Program-made: the position numbers and the translations under genes
In this document: positions 16,877 through 26,333 of the stretch, piece by piece
How the letters are laid out: each line of letters starts with the position of its first letter
How positions within the stretch are numbered: the first letter of the stretch is position 1
Notes under the pieces: generated by a model
Databases searched by the model: none
Told to the model about the DNA's origin: nothing
What the model saw: the letters and a program-made list of their open reading frames with translations, nothing else
NCBI GenBank assembly: GCA_963785155.1
Contig: CAWAUB010000004.1
Location: 186,001 to 250,000, forward strand
DNA from: DASUSH01 sp963785155
GTDB taxonomy: Bacteria > Actinomycetota > Thermoleophilia > Solirubrobacterales > 70-9
Length of the DNA: 64,000 bases
Direction of reading: 5' to 3'

Positions 16877-19140
16877 CTTCAGCTTCAGCTTGACGCTCGC
16901 GTCCTCGGTGTTGGCATCCCCGCCGGTCGGCGTGAAGGTGACCTCGACCGCGGCCTTGGCCTTGCCCTTGTCCTTCAGCTTCCTCTTCAGGTCGCCCTTG
17001 GCCTTCACCGGCAGCTCGACGGTTGATGCGCTGGACGCGTTCGCCGACGCCGGCTTTACGTCCTTGCCCTCGAGCTCGAGCTTGCCGGCGCCGGGGACGA
17101 CGACCGGGAGCGTCGCTGTCCCCTTGTCCGCGTTCAGCTTGGCCTTGCCGAATGAGAAATCGTTGGAGGGCTTGGGGTCCGGCGTCGGGTCGGGGGTGTC
17201 GACCGTGAACGCCACCCGCTGGGCGCCGCCGGTGTTGCCCACGTCGTCGGTCGCCCGAACATCAACTGTGTGGGCTCCGTCGGCAAGCGCCGGGGTTGTG
17301 AAGGGCGAGGCGCAGGCGCCGAACGCCGCGCCGTCGACCGAGCACTGGAAGGCGGACGCGTCCGCGGCAGGCGAGGAGAAGCCGACCGTCGCCGTGTTGC
17401 TGGTAACCGTGGCAGGCGGCGCGGAATCGATCTGCGTCGCCGGGCCGGCGGTGTCCACCGTGAAGTTCGCCGTGACGGGGGCGCCCCGGTTGGCGGACGC
17501 GTCGAACGCCCGGACCCGGATGTTGTGTGCGCCGTCCGCGAGCTGGCCCGTGGTCAGCGAACCCGGCGAGCCCGCGCCACAGCCCGCGAAAACGGCCCCG
17601 TCGATCGAGCACTCGAAGCCTGCGAGGTCCCCGGCGGCGGAGCTGTAGCCGACGGTGGGCGTCGAGTCTGCGGTCCGCGCGGGCGGCGGCGAGGTGATCG
17701 AGGTCGTCGGCGCGACGATGTCCACGTCTGCCTCGCGGGTGTAGACGTCGGTGTTTGGGGGTGGGTTGGGCGAGGGGTCATCAGGGTCGAGGTTGGTCGC
17801 ATCCGTGTAGAACGCCGTGATCCGGCCGTCCCCCGAGATCGAGGGGCGGAGGGACGGCTCGTTGCCACCGGTGCCGTTGGCGCCGTCCTCGCGGCTCAGG
17901 AGGATCGTCTGGTTCGTCTGCGTGTCGCGGATCCAAAGGTCGGTGTCCGCGGGATCGACCGCGGTTGCGTCCTCGTCGAAGTTCGTCGAGGAGGACTCGA
18001 AGGCGACGAAACGCCCGTTCTGCGAGATCGACGGCCGGCCCGAGATCGAGTTGCCGACGTCGCCGGCCGGGCCATCGTCGCGACTCACGAGGCTCGTATC
18101 GCTCGATTCGAGGTTCCGCGTATAGACGTCGCGCACTCCCCCGTTGGTGTCCGCTGCGTCGAGATTCTGGGCCCCCGAGGTGAAGGCGACGTGCTTGCCG
18201 TCGGCGGAGAGCGACGGATCGGACGACTGACTGTCGCCCGCGTCGCCGAGGGCGCCGTCGGCGCGGCTCGCCAGCGTGATCCCGGCGGCCTGTAGTACAC
18301 CCGGGAGGGGGCTGTCCTCCATCTCGGAGACGAAGACGTCGAGCTGGGCATCGGTATCACCCGGGTCCAGGTTCGTGGAGGTCGAGTCGAAGGCGACTCT
18401 GCGCCCGTCCGCGGAGATCGAGGCGTTCTCGGAGTCGTCGTCGCCGCGGAAGTTGAAGTCATCGCGACTCTGGAGGTAGGTGCTGTTGCCGACGATGTCG
18501 CGGACGTAGACGTCGCTTGCGGCGTTGGTGTCGTTGCCGGGGCCGCTCAGATTGGTGGCGTCCGTCTCGAAGGCGACGAACTGGCCGTTCGCGGAGATGG
18601 AGGGATCGGACGATCCCGCGTCGCCCGGGTCTCCGTTGGTGGAGCGGCTCGCCAGGATCGTCGAGTTCGTCTGCCGATCGCGGACGAAGACGTCCGTTTC
18701 CGGGGGGTGGTACCCGCGTCGGTGTCGAGGGCGTTCAGGTTGTTCGCCGTCGACTCGAAGGCCACGAAGCGGCCGTCGGCCGAGACGGCGGGGCTGGTCG
18801 CCGCGGAGTTCGGGTTGACCAGCGGCGCGCCGTCCGCGCGGCTCACGAGCTCGACCGTGTCGTCCACCGTGTCGCGGAGGAAGACCCGCTCGGGACCCAC
18901 CCCTCCGTCGAGGTTGTCGGCGTTGGCCGAGAACGCGACGTAGCGGCCGTCGGCGGAAATCGCGGGCCCGTCGACGAACGTGCCGTTCTGCTTGTCGCCG
19001 CCTGCCCCGTCGGCGCGGCTGACGAGGTTCGTGTCGTTCGGCGCCGCGAGAGCGGAAGCGGGGAACGCGAGGACGACGGCCGCTCCCAAGAGCACCACCG
19101 TCGAGCGAACCCCGAAGCGTCCCTGCTTCACGCCATGCAT
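16871..19140 (-). CDS. Secreted PD40/TolB-like repeat protein with Ig-like C-terminus (frameshifted)
   Basis: A signal peptide (V-V-L-L-G-A-A-V-V-L-A-F-P-A-S-A-L-A) is followed by seven or so propeller-type repeats of the form P-S-I-S-x-D-G-R-x-V-A-F-x-S with D-V-Y-x-R between them. Two Ig-like segments (F-E-C-S-I-D-G-A and F-Q-C-S-V-D-G-A) and a lysine-rich tail end it. The frame breaks near 18705 in a run of six C bases: two extra bases or one missing base separates the first ~145 residues from the rest. Corrected length is about 755 residues. Exported; function unknown. Confidence 0.75.
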
Positions 19141-19141
19141 C

Positions 19142-19951
19142 CTACCGACGACGGCGGGCCGCCGTGGGGCGCCGGCCGGGGAGTCGCCGCGCCGGCGGCC
19201 GGCGGCGGGACGCGAGCACGCTTCCTCCCCACCCCACCGTCGCCGCGACCACCGTCGCGGCGGCGATCGCCATGCGCCGGCCGAGCTTCTCGAAGCGCAT
19301 CACGCGCCAGCCCTCGGCCTTCGCGGTCCCGGGCGAGCGGGTGCGTCCGGATTGACGACGACGGCGTTGCCGACCGCGCGGAGCATCGGCAGGTCGGAGG
19401 CCGAGTCCGAATAGGCGTAGGAGGTCTGCTAGGTCGATGTCGTGCTCGGCGGCGTAGTTGCGCAGCGCCTCGACCTTGCCCTCGCCGTACATGAAGGGCC
19501 CGTCGAGCTCGCCGGTGAGGATTCCATCGGCGTCCGCCGCGTAGGCCGTCCCGATTCCCGCGTCCATCACGAGCACGCGCGCGAGCAGCGAGACCAACTC
19601 GTTGCCGGCTGCCGAAACGATGAAGACCGGCCGTCCCGCCTCCTGATGGGAGCGGACCTCGTCGAGCATCTGCGGGTAGATCCGCGGCAGTATCCCGGCG
19701 AGGACCTCCGGCGCCATCCAGGCGATGTTGCGCTCCGGCACGCCGGAGAGGAGCTCCTTGATCTGAGCGAGCAGGGCGTCGGTCTCGTCGTCGGTCGCCC
19801 CGCGCACGCGATAGCGGAGGTGGTCGACACCCCACCGGGCCATCTGCCGCCGGGAGATCAGCCCGGTCCGCGCCGCGACGCGCGCGAAATGCATCCCGGA
19901 AGACCCCGCCATGAGGGTCTTGTCCAAATCAAAGAAGGCGGCCGCCTTCTT
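19142..19951 (-). CDS. HAD-family phosphatase, SerB-like (frameshifted, start unclear)
   Basis: The HAD nucleophile motif D-L-D-K-T sits at the very start (F-F-D-L-D-K-T-L). The second motif is V-S-A-A-G-N-E-L and the helical cap lies between. The third motif (A-Y-S-D-S-A-S-D-L-P-M-L) appears only after correcting one extra base near 19425. Two more extra bases near 19340 bring the C-terminal G-W-R-V-M-R-F-E-K-L-G back in frame, so three insertions fall within about 90 bases. No ATG, GTG or TTG precedes the DxD motif in frame; the codons upstream are a 22-bp palindrome and a repeat element. Confidence 0.75.
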   Translation of the reverse strand, partial: KKAAAFFDLDKTLMAGSSGMHFARVAARTGLISRRQMARWGVDHLRYRVRGATDDETDALLAQIKELLSGVPERNIAWMAPEVLAGILPRIYPQMLDEVRSHQEAGRPVFIVSAAGNELVSLLARVLVMDAGIGTAYAADADGILTGELDGPFMYGEGKVEALRNYAAEHDIDLADLLRLFGLGLRPADAPRGRQRRRRQSGRTRSPGTAKAEGWRVMRFEKLGRRMAIAAATVVAATVGWGGSVLASRRRPPARRLPGRRPTAARRRR

Positions 19952-19952
19952 T
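19931..19952. repeat. 22-bp perfect palindrome at HAD gene start
   Basis: AAAGAAGGCGG joined directly to its complement, with no spacer. It encodes K-K-A-A-A-F-F immediately before the D-L-D motif of the HAD gene on the minus strand. It could be an operator or, in mRNA, a hairpin covering the translation start. Confidence 0.6.
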
Positions 19953-19957
19953 AAATG

Positions 19958-19995
19958 CCCGACGCCTCCTCCGCTTCGCGTCCGGGGGCGTCGGG
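19958..19995. repeat. 38-bp variable-stem hairpin element, copy A
   Basis: A nine-base stem CCCGACGCC pairs perfectly with GGCGTCGGG across the 20-base loop TCCTCCGCTTCGCGTCCGGG. The same loop occurs at 33955-33974 (one substitution) and 44391-44410 (identical), each time inside a different perfect nine-base stem. This copy lies between the thiolase stop and the HAD gene, just upstream of the HAD coding start. Confidence 0.8.
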
Positions 19996-20015
19996 GTCTG
20001 CCAAGGGACGGGTTG

Positions 20016-21200
20016 CTACGACCCGTTGACCTCGAGCACGATCGCGTCGCCCTGGCCTCCGCCGGAGCAGATCGCCGCTACGCCGAGGCCGCCGCCGCGC
20101 CGGCGCAGCTCGTGCACCAGGGCGCCGGTGATGCGGGCGCCGGAGGCGCCGATCGGGTGGCCGAGGGCGATCGCGCCGCCGTTCACGTTGACGTTGTCCT
20201 CCTCGACGCCGAGCATCCGGAGCGAGTTGAGGGCGACCGAGGCGAACGCCTCGTTGATCTCCCACAGGTCGACGTCCTCGGGCGACTTGCCGATCTTCTC
20301 GAGCGCCTGCTTGGCGGCGTTCGCCGGCGTCTTCGCCAGGTAGGGGAAGTCGTCGGCGACGGTGCCGTAGGAGATGACCGTGGCGAGCGGGGTGCGGTCG
20401 TTCGCCTTCGCCCACTCGTCGGAGGCGAGCACCAGCGCGCCGGCGCCGTCGTTGACGCCCGGAGCATTGCCGGCGGTGTGGGTGGCGTCGTCGCCGCCGA
20501 TCGCCTTCAGCTTCGCGAGCACCTCGATCGTCGTATCCGGGCGGATCGCCTCGTCGGCGACGACCTCCGTCTCCGCCTTACGCGACTTCACGACCACGGA
20601 GACGATCTCGTCGGCGAGCCGGCCCTCGTCGGTCGCCTTCGCGGCGAGCTGGTGCGAGCGCGCCGCCCAGCGGTCCATGTCGGGACGGGTGATCTCCAGC
20701 TCGTTGCCGACCTCGCTGGCCTCGTTGATCATCTGCTTGTCTGTGAAGGGGTTGGTGAGGCCGTCATGGGTCATCGAGTCGATCGCCTGCACGTCGCCCA
20801 TGCGGAAGCCGAAGCGGGCTCCCGGCAGCAGGTACGGGGCATTCGACATCGACTCCATGCCGCCGGCGACGGCGACCTTCGTGTCGCCGGCGCGAACCGC
20901 CTGGTCGACAAGCCCGACTGAGCGCATGCCCGAAGCGCAGACCTTGTTGATCGTCTCCGAGGGGACCTCCTTCGGGATCCCGCCCTTGATCTGCGCCTGC
21001 CGCGAGGGAATCTGACCCTGGCCCGCCTGCAGAACCTGTCCGTAGACGACCTGCTCGACCTGGTCCGGGGAGACTTCGGCCCGCTCCAGGGCCGACTCGA
21101 TCACCTTGCCGCCGAGGTCGGTGGCGTCGAGCGATGCGAGCGCGCCACCCATCTTGGCGAAGGGCGTACGAGCGGTTCCAAGGATCACGGTCTGGGGCAT
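20016..21200 (-). CDS. Acetyl-CoA C-acetyltransferase (thiolase)
   Basis: 394 residues, the usual thiolase length. The nucleophilic cysteine is in N-K-V-C-A-S-G-M, the histidine in G-H-P-I-G-A-S-G, and the second cysteine in C-S-G-G-G-Q-G-D-A. The N-terminus reads I-L-G-T-A-R-T-P-F. It condenses or cleaves acetoacetyl-CoA or a longer 3-ketoacyl-CoA; the exact chain length cannot be told. It is divergent from the leucyl aminopeptidase gene with only about 25 bases between. Confidence 0.92.
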   Translation of the reverse strand: MPQTVILGTARTPFAKMGGALASLDATDLGGKVIESALERAEVSPDQVEQVVYGQVLQAGQGQIPSRQAQIKGGIPKEVPSETINKVCASGMRSVGLVDQAVRAGDTKVAVAGGMESMSNAPYLLPGARFGFRMGDVQAIDSMTHDGLTNPFTDKQMINEASEVGNELEITRPDMDRWAARSHQLAAKATDEGRLADEIVSVVVKSRKAETEVVADEAIRPDTTIEVLAKLKAIGGDDATHTAGNAPGVNDGAGALVLASDEWAKANDRTPLATVISYGTVADDFPYLAKTPANAAKQALEKIGKSPEDVDLWEINEAFASVALNSLRMLGVEEDNVNVNGGAIALGHPIGASGARITGALVHELRRRGGGLGVAAICSGGGQGDAIVLEVNGS

Positions 21201-21224
21201 TCAGGGCCTTTCTAAAGGACGCGG

Positions 21225-22694
21225 TTGGTGCTACCGATGCTAGAACAAGGGCCGATTTTGGAGGTCACCGTCACCGACACCTCCCTGCAGGGATCTGACG
21301 CCGAGCTCGTCTGCGTCGGCCTGTTCGATGGCGAGGACCTGCCCGAGGCGATCTCGGAGGCGCCCGGCGCCGGCGATGCAAGGGGCGGCTACAAGAAGAC
21401 CGCCCTCCTCCGCCCCGATTCGCCCGCGAGGCTGCTGGTCGTCGGGCTTGGCGACCGCGCGGAACTAACACCCGAGCGCTGCCGCGTTGCGGCAGCACTC
21501 GGGGTCCAAGAAGGACGCCGAATCGGTACTTCGTCTATCGCCTGGGAGGTTCCCGAAGGCGGCGACGCCCCGGCGCTCGCCGCCGCGATCGTCGACGGCA
21601 CGATCCTCGCCTCCTACAGCTTCGACCGGTTCCGCGGCGGGGACGATGACGATGAGAAGACGGAGATCGAACGGCTCGAGCTGCTCACCGGCAAGGACGT
21701 GGAAGCAGCGGCTGGCGTCGCCCGGGTCGCCGCCGAGGCCGCGAACCGCGCCCGCGAGCTCCAGAACCTCCCCTCCAACGTCGCGACCCCGACCTTCCTC
21801 GCCGACCGGGCCCATGAGATCGCCGAGGGCAACGACTCGGTCACCGTTGAGGTGCTCGGCCGCGAGGACTTCAAGCGGCTCGGCATGGGCGGGCTGGAGG
21901 CGGTGTCGCAGGGCAGCGACGAGGACCCCTGCCTGATCATCCTTCGCTACGAGGGTGGCGGTGACGCCGGCACGGTCGGCCTCGTCGGCAAGGCGGTGAC
22001 CTTCGACACCGGGGGGATCTCGATCAAGCCCGCCGCCCGCATGCAGGAGATGAAGATGGACATGTCGGGCGGTGCCGCCGTGCTCGAGGCGACCGCCGCG
22101 ATCGTGGAACTGGGGCTCTCGATCGATCTGATCTCCGTCATCCCGGCGACCGAGAACATGCCCTCGGGCCACGCGGTCAAACCCGGCGACATCATCAGCC
22201 AGCACAACGGCAAGACCGTCGAGGTCAACAACACCGACGCCGAGGGCCGCCTGATCCTCGCCGACGCGCTCAGCTACTGCACGGAGCTCGGCGCGACCCG
22301 GATCGTCGACCTCGCGACCCTCACCGGCGCGGTTCTCGTCGCGCTCGGGTCCACCTACGCGGCGCTGATCTCCAACGACGACGAGTGGGCCGCGATGGTG
22401 AGCGAGGCCGGCGAGGCGACCGGCGAGCTCGCCTGGCGCCTGCCCCTCCACCCCGAGTACAAGGAGCTGACGAAGGGCTCCGTCGCGGATCTGACCAACG
22501 CATCGGAGAAGCGGAAGGCCGGCACGATCTATGCCGCCTCCTTCCTCGAGGAGTTCGTCGGCGAGCAAACCTGGGCCCACCTCGACATCGCCGGCACCGC
22601 CTGGGACGTGGGCCGCGAGTACGTCGGCAAGGGCGCGACCGGCTTCGGCGTCCGGCTCCTCGTCGAGCTCGCCGAAGAGCTTTCCGGCAGTTAG
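21225..22694 (+). CDS. pepA: Leucyl aminopeptidase (M17 family)
   Basis: About 489 residues. The C-terminal catalytic domain has G-K-A-V-T-F-D-T-G-G-I-S-I-K-P, the metal and catalytic site N-T-D-A-E-G-R-L, and T-L-T-G-A. The N-terminal domain is typical M17. It removes N-terminal residues from peptides in the cytoplasm. TTG 21225, GTG 21228 and ATG 21237 are possible starts; an AAAGGA ribosome-binding site best fits 21225/21228. Its location near a peptide importer in the same window is functionally consistent but not an operon. Confidence 0.92.
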   Translation: MVLPMLEQGPILEVTVTDTSLQGSDAELVCVGLFDGEDLPEAISEAPGAGDARGGYKKTALLRPDSPARLLVVGLGDRAELTPERCRVAAALGVQEGRRIGTSSIAWEVPEGGDAPALAAAIVDGTILASYSFDRFRGGDDDDEKTEIERLELLTGKDVEAAAGVARVAAEAANRARELQNLPSNVATPTFLADRAHEIAEGNDSVTVEVLGREDFKRLGMGGLEAVSQGSDEDPCLIILRYEGGGDAGTVGLVGKAVTFDTGGISIKPAARMQEMKMDMSGGAAVLEATAAIVELGLSIDLISVIPATENMPSGHAVKPGDIISQHNGKTVEVNNTDAEGRLILADALSYCTELGATRIVDLATLTGAVLVALGSTYAALISNDDEWAAMVSEAGEATGELAWRLPLHPEYKELTKGSVADLTNASEKRKAGTIYAASFLEEFVGEQTWAHLDIAGTAWDVGREYVGKGATGFGVRLLVELAEELSGS

Positions 22695-22718
22695 TCATGA
22701 AGTAGGCACGCCCGGCGC

Positions 22719-22746
22719 TCAAGTTGGGGCGCTCGGATGCCGATCC
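22719..22746 (+). promoter_or_regulatory. Candidate sigma-28-type promoter upstream of FIST gene
   Basis: TCAAGTTG, 12 bases, then GCCGATCC on the plus strand. This closely resembles the site at 2489-2515 and the FliA/SigD consensus (spacer one base longer). It places a transcription start near 22753, just upstream of the GTG at 22757 that is the best start for the FIST protein. Confidence 0.35.
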
Positions 22747-22756
22747 TAAAGACAGC

Positions 22757-23992
22757 GTGGTACGGCTCGCCGACAGGGCGGAGACGGGGCTCGGGGAAGA
22801 GCCCGCTGTCGCACGCCTGGTTTCTGCTGACGATCGCCGTTGGGCCGCGGTCGGCAGCTCGGCCCTGGAGGACTCCCGAGCTGCCGGATCGGAAGCCGCC
22901 GCCGCGGCGATCACCGCGAGCGACGCGAAGCTCGTAATCGTCTTCTGCGCCGATCGCCACGTCCTTCCCGAGCTGATCGCGGGGGTCCGCGAGCATTCCG
23001 GTGACGCCGAGCTGATCGGCTGCACGACCGCCGGCGAGATCTCGACCGACGGGCCCGCGGACGGCGGGGTCGTCGTCACCGCGCTCGGCGGGCCCGGGTT
23101 CAGCGCGCGCAGCGGCCTGGGGCGCGCCGATGAGGGCGGCACTCGGGCGGCCGGAGCCGAAGCGGCAGCCTGCATGGCCGATGCCGAGCCCGGCGAGAAC
23201 CAGATCCTGATCCTGCTCACCGACGGCGTGATCGGCGAGAAGCAGGAGATCGTCCGCGGCGTCAACGAGGTCGTCGGCGCCGGGACCCCGCTGGTCGGCG
23301 GCTGCGCCGGCGACGGGATGAAGATGGAGAAGACCTTCCAGTTCCGCGGCGACGAGGTGATCTCGGAGGGCGTGGTCGCCGCGGCGCTCACGTCTGACGG
23401 CCCGATCGGGATCGGCTGGCGCCACGGCTGGGAAAGGGTCGGTGAGCCGATGCTCGTCACCCGCGCTTCGGGCGACCGCGTCGAGGAGATCGACGACGGG
23501 CCGGCGCTTGACGTGTACCTGGACCGCCTCGAGGCCCCCGACGAGGTCCGATCCGATCCCGCCGCATTCACCCGCTGGGCTCGCACCCATCCACTCGGAC
23601 TCGGAAGGCGCCCGACCGGCCAGGAGCCGGTCCGCTGCGTCAACGAGGCCGGATTCGACGATCGGACGCTCGGTTGCACCACCGCCGTCCCGGAGGGCGG
23701 GATGGCCTGGTTCATGCACGGCGACTCGGACTCGATCCTTCGCTCGGCCGAGGGCTCGTGCCGCGACGCCGCCGAGGCGCTCGGCGGTCAACCGCCCATC
23801 GGCGTCATCGCGTTCGACTGCATCGGGCGCCGCGGCGTCCTCGGCGAGGAAGGGATCGAGGCGGAGGTCGAGCGCATCCGCGAGACGGGGAAGGCGCCCG
23901 TCTCCGGCTTCTACACCTATGGCGAGATCGCGCGGCGGCGCGGCGTCAACGCCTTCCATAGCCAGACCCTGGTCACTCTCGCCTTCGCGTGA
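22757..23992 (+). CDS. FIST-domain sensor protein
   Basis: About 411 residues with FIST N and C domains: W-A-A-V-G-S-S-A-L-E-D-S, L-I-G-C-T-T-A-G-E-I, P-L-V-G-G-C-A-G-D-G, and a C-terminal P-V-S-G-F-Y-T-Y-G-E-I. FIST proteins are predicted small-ligand sensors, possibly for amino acids, that work with signalling proteins. It lies eight to eleven bases upstream of a GAF-GGDEF-EAL gene, so it most likely feeds ligand information to c-di-GMP turnover. GTG 22757 was chosen over TTG 22724 because the latter would be upstream of the predicted transcript start. Confidence 0.85.
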   Translation: MVRLADRAETGLGEEPAVARLVSADDRRWAAVGSSALEDSRAAGSEAAAAAITASDAKLVIVFCADRHVLPELIAGVREHSGDAELIGCTTAGEISTDGPADGGVVVTALGGPGFSARSGLGRADEGGTRAAGAEAAACMADAEPGENQILILLTDGVIGEKQEIVRGVNEVVGAGTPLVGGCAGDGMKMEKTFQFRGDEVISEGVVAAALTSDGPIGIGWRHGWERVGEPMLVTRASGDRVEEIDDGPALDVYLDRLEAPDEVRSDPAAFTRWARTHPLGLGRRPTGQEPVRCVNEAGFDDRTLGCTTAVPEGGMAWFMHGDSDSILRSAEGSCRDAAEALGGQPPIGVIAFDCIGRRGVLGEEGIEAEVERIRETGKAPVSGFYTYGEIARRRGVNAFHSQTLVTLAFA

Positions 23993-24002
23993 CGGAGGAA
24001 TG

Positions 24003-26333
24003 ATGGAGGCGCGGACTGCCCTCGCCCCTGCTGAGACCGCGCTGCGAAGTTGGGCGACCGAGCAACTCACGGCGTTCCTGGGCGCGGTCACCGCGGCGGA
24101 CAACGAGGCCCATTCGATCCGTGCCGCCATCGAGCGGATCGCGGAGACCTTCGAGGCCGAGGTGGCGGCGATCCTCTCCGAGGACGGGGTCGAGTCCTCC
24201 TGCGGGTTCCCGCGCGGGAGAACGCCGACCGAGGCGATCCTGGCGGTCGGCAGCGGCGAGAGCAGCTCCCTCCAGGTGCATGGGATCGGCGAGTGCGGCG
24301 CGGTGCCCGTGCCGATCGAGGACGACCGGCTGCGCACGCTCGTCGTCTGCCGCTCCTGGCCTCCGCGCTTCGACACGGAGGAGCTCGGCCTGCTGCGGGC
24401 GATGGCGCGGGTGCTGACGATGAGCCTGCGGACCACCCGCGCGCTCGAGGCCGAGCGTGAGCTCCGCTCGCGCTCCGAGCGCCAGACCGCTGAGAACACC
24501 CACCTGCTGACCGTGCTGCGCGAGCGCGAGGAGCTCCTCGCGCGACTCTCGCGGATCCAGAAGTCGATCGCCAGCCGGATCGCCCTCGAGGAGGTCCTCG
24601 ACACGATCGTCGCCGGGGCCGCCGAGCTGCTGCAGGACGAGGTCGTCGGGTTGCGCCTGGTCAAGCAGGACGACCCGAGCGGCTGGGAGATGGTCGCGAG
24701 CCGGGGAGTCTCGGACGAGATGATCGAGCAGACCCGGGAGGGCCTGGTCGGCGAGGGCTGCGGAGGGCGCGCGATCGCCGAGGGCAAGCTGATCGTGATC
24801 GAGGACTACACCGAGGACTCGCGGACCCTGCCGGCCTTCGTCGACGACGGGGTGCGGGCAGCGATGGCCGCTCCGGTTCGCGAGCGCGGCGAGGTGGTCG
24901 GCAGCCTGGTCGTCGCCACCCATGCGACGGGCCGGCAGTACTCGCAGGCCGAGCGGGAGATCCTGCTCGCCTTCGCCGAGCACGCGAGCCTCGCGCTGAA
25001 CGACGCCCGGACCGTCGACGACGCGATCCACCAGGCCTTCCACGACTCGCTGACGGGACTGCCGAACCGCTCGCTATTGCTCGACCGGCTCCAGCAGGCA
25101 CTCGCCCGCTCGCAGCGTTCTGGCACCCACGTCGGCCTGATGTTCTGCGACCTCGACGACTTCAAGACGATCAACGACAGCCTGGGCCACGCGGCCGGCG
25201 ACGAACTGCTGGTTGCGGTCGCTCAGCGCTTCGCGGGCTGCATCCGCCCCGGGGACACCGCCGCCCGCTTCGGCGGCGACGAGTTCGTCCTCCTCTTCGA
25301 AGAGCTCGATCACGCGCAGGTCACGGAGCCGGCGCGGCGCATCCTCGAGGCCCTGGGGCGGCCGTTCAAGGTCCGCGGGCGCGACGTCGTCGTCGGGGTC
25401 AGCATCGGGATCGCGGCCGGCAGCGACAGCGCCGAGGACATGCTGCGAAACGCGGATCTGGCTCTCTATCGCGCGAAGGACGCCGGCAAGGGCCGCTTCG
25501 AGGTCTTCGAGCCGCGCATGCACACGGCGATGGTCGAGCGGCTCGAGCTCGAGGGCGAGCTTCGCCTCGCGCTCCGCCGCAACGAGCTGCGGCTCGACTA
25601 CCAACCGATCGTGCGCCTGGTCGATGGCCGGATCGAGGGCGTCGAGGCACTCGTTCGCTGGCAGCACCCGGAGCGCGGCCTGCTTCAACCCGACGACTTC
25701 ATCCCGATCGCCGAGGACTCGCGCCTTGTCGTCCCACTCGGTCGCTGGGTGCTCGAGGAGGCCTGCCGGCAGGCGATGCTCTGGGAGGCCGCCCTTCCCT
25801 CCGACCGGGCGCCGGCGGTGAGCGTGAACCTCTCCGGAGTGGAGCTGGCGGCAGCCGACACGCCCGCGTTCGTGGCGTCGATCCTGCGCCAGACCGGCCT
25901 GGCGCCGGAGAAGCTGATGCTCGAGCTGACGGAGACCGCGCTCGTCAAGGACACCGACCTGGCGATCGAGCGCCTCAGCGAGTTGAAGGCGCTCGGGGTG
26001 CGCCTGGCGGTCGACGACTTCGGCACCGGCTACGCGTCGCTTCAGCATCTGCGCGGCTTCCCGGTCGACGTGATCAAGATCGCGAAGCCCTTCGTCGACG
26101 ACGTCGCCGGCGGCGCCGAGGAGTCCGCCCTCGCCCGGGCGATCATCGATCTCGGCACCAGCTTCAGTCTCGGCGTCATCGCCGAGGGGATCGAGACGAC
26201 GGCGCAGCGCGAGCGCCTGATCGCCCTCGGCTGCGACCTCGGCCAGGGGTTCCTCTACGCGCGTCCCGCTCGCGCGTCGGAGGTCACGCCGAGTCTGCTC
26301 GGCGAGCGGGACAACGTGCTCCCGATCAGGTGA
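24003..26333 (+). CDS. GAF-GAF-GGDEF-EAL bifunctional c-di-GMP protein
   Basis: 776 residues. Two GAF-like regions (about 20-140 and 185-340) are joined by a coiled coil, followed by a GGDEF domain with intact F-G-G-D-E-F and an EAL domain. The EAL domain keeps V-E-A-L-V-R, E-L-T-E-T, D-D-F-G-T-G, A-E-G-I-E-T and Q-G-F-L-Y-A-R-P. Both catalytic activities are therefore plausible, in contrast to the degenerate EAL at 2609-5008. No membrane segments. Two ATGs (24000, 24003) follow GGAGG; 24003 has better spacing. Co-transcribed with the FIST gene. Confidence 0.92.
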   Translation: MEARTALAPAETALRSWATEQLTAFLGAVTAADNEAHSIRAAIERIAETFEAEVAAILSEDGVESSCGFPRGRTPTEAILAVGSGESSSLQVHGIGECGAVPVPIEDDRLRTLVVCRSWPPRFDTEELGLLRAMARVLTMSLRTTRALEAERELRSRSERQTAENTHLLTVLREREELLARLSRIQKSIASRIALEEVLDTIVAGAAELLQDEVVGLRLVKQDDPSGWEMVASRGVSDEMIEQTREGLVGEGCGGRAIAEGKLIVIEDYTEDSRTLPAFVDDGVRAAMAAPVRERGEVVGSLVVATHATGRQYSQAEREILLAFAEHASLALNDARTVDDAIHQAFHDSLTGLPNRSLLLDRLQQALARSQRSGTHVGLMFCDLDDFKTINDSLGHAAGDELLVAVAQRFAGCIRPGDTAARFGGDEFVLLFEELDHAQVTEPARRILEALGRPFKVRGRDVVVGVSIGIAAGSDSAEDMLRNADLALYRAKDAGKGRFEVFEPRMHTAMVERLELEGELRLALRRNELRLDYQPIVRLVDGRIEGVEALVRWQHPERGLLQPDDFIPIAEDSRLVVPLGRWVLEEACRQAMLWEAALPSDRAPAVSVNLSGVELAAADTPAFVASILRQTGLAPEKLMLELTETALVKDTDLAIERLSELKALGVRLAVDDFGTGYASLQHLRGFPVDVIKIAKPFVDDVAGGAEESALARAIIDLGTSFSLGVIAEGIETTAQRERLIALGCDLGQGFLYARPARASEVTPSLLGERDNVLPIR

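Noticed and set aside
19142..22694. Long reading frames opposite the thiolase, aminopeptidase and other genes
   Set aside because: They are arginine/proline-rich antisense shadows typical of high-GC DNA, with no motifs or ribosome-binding sites.
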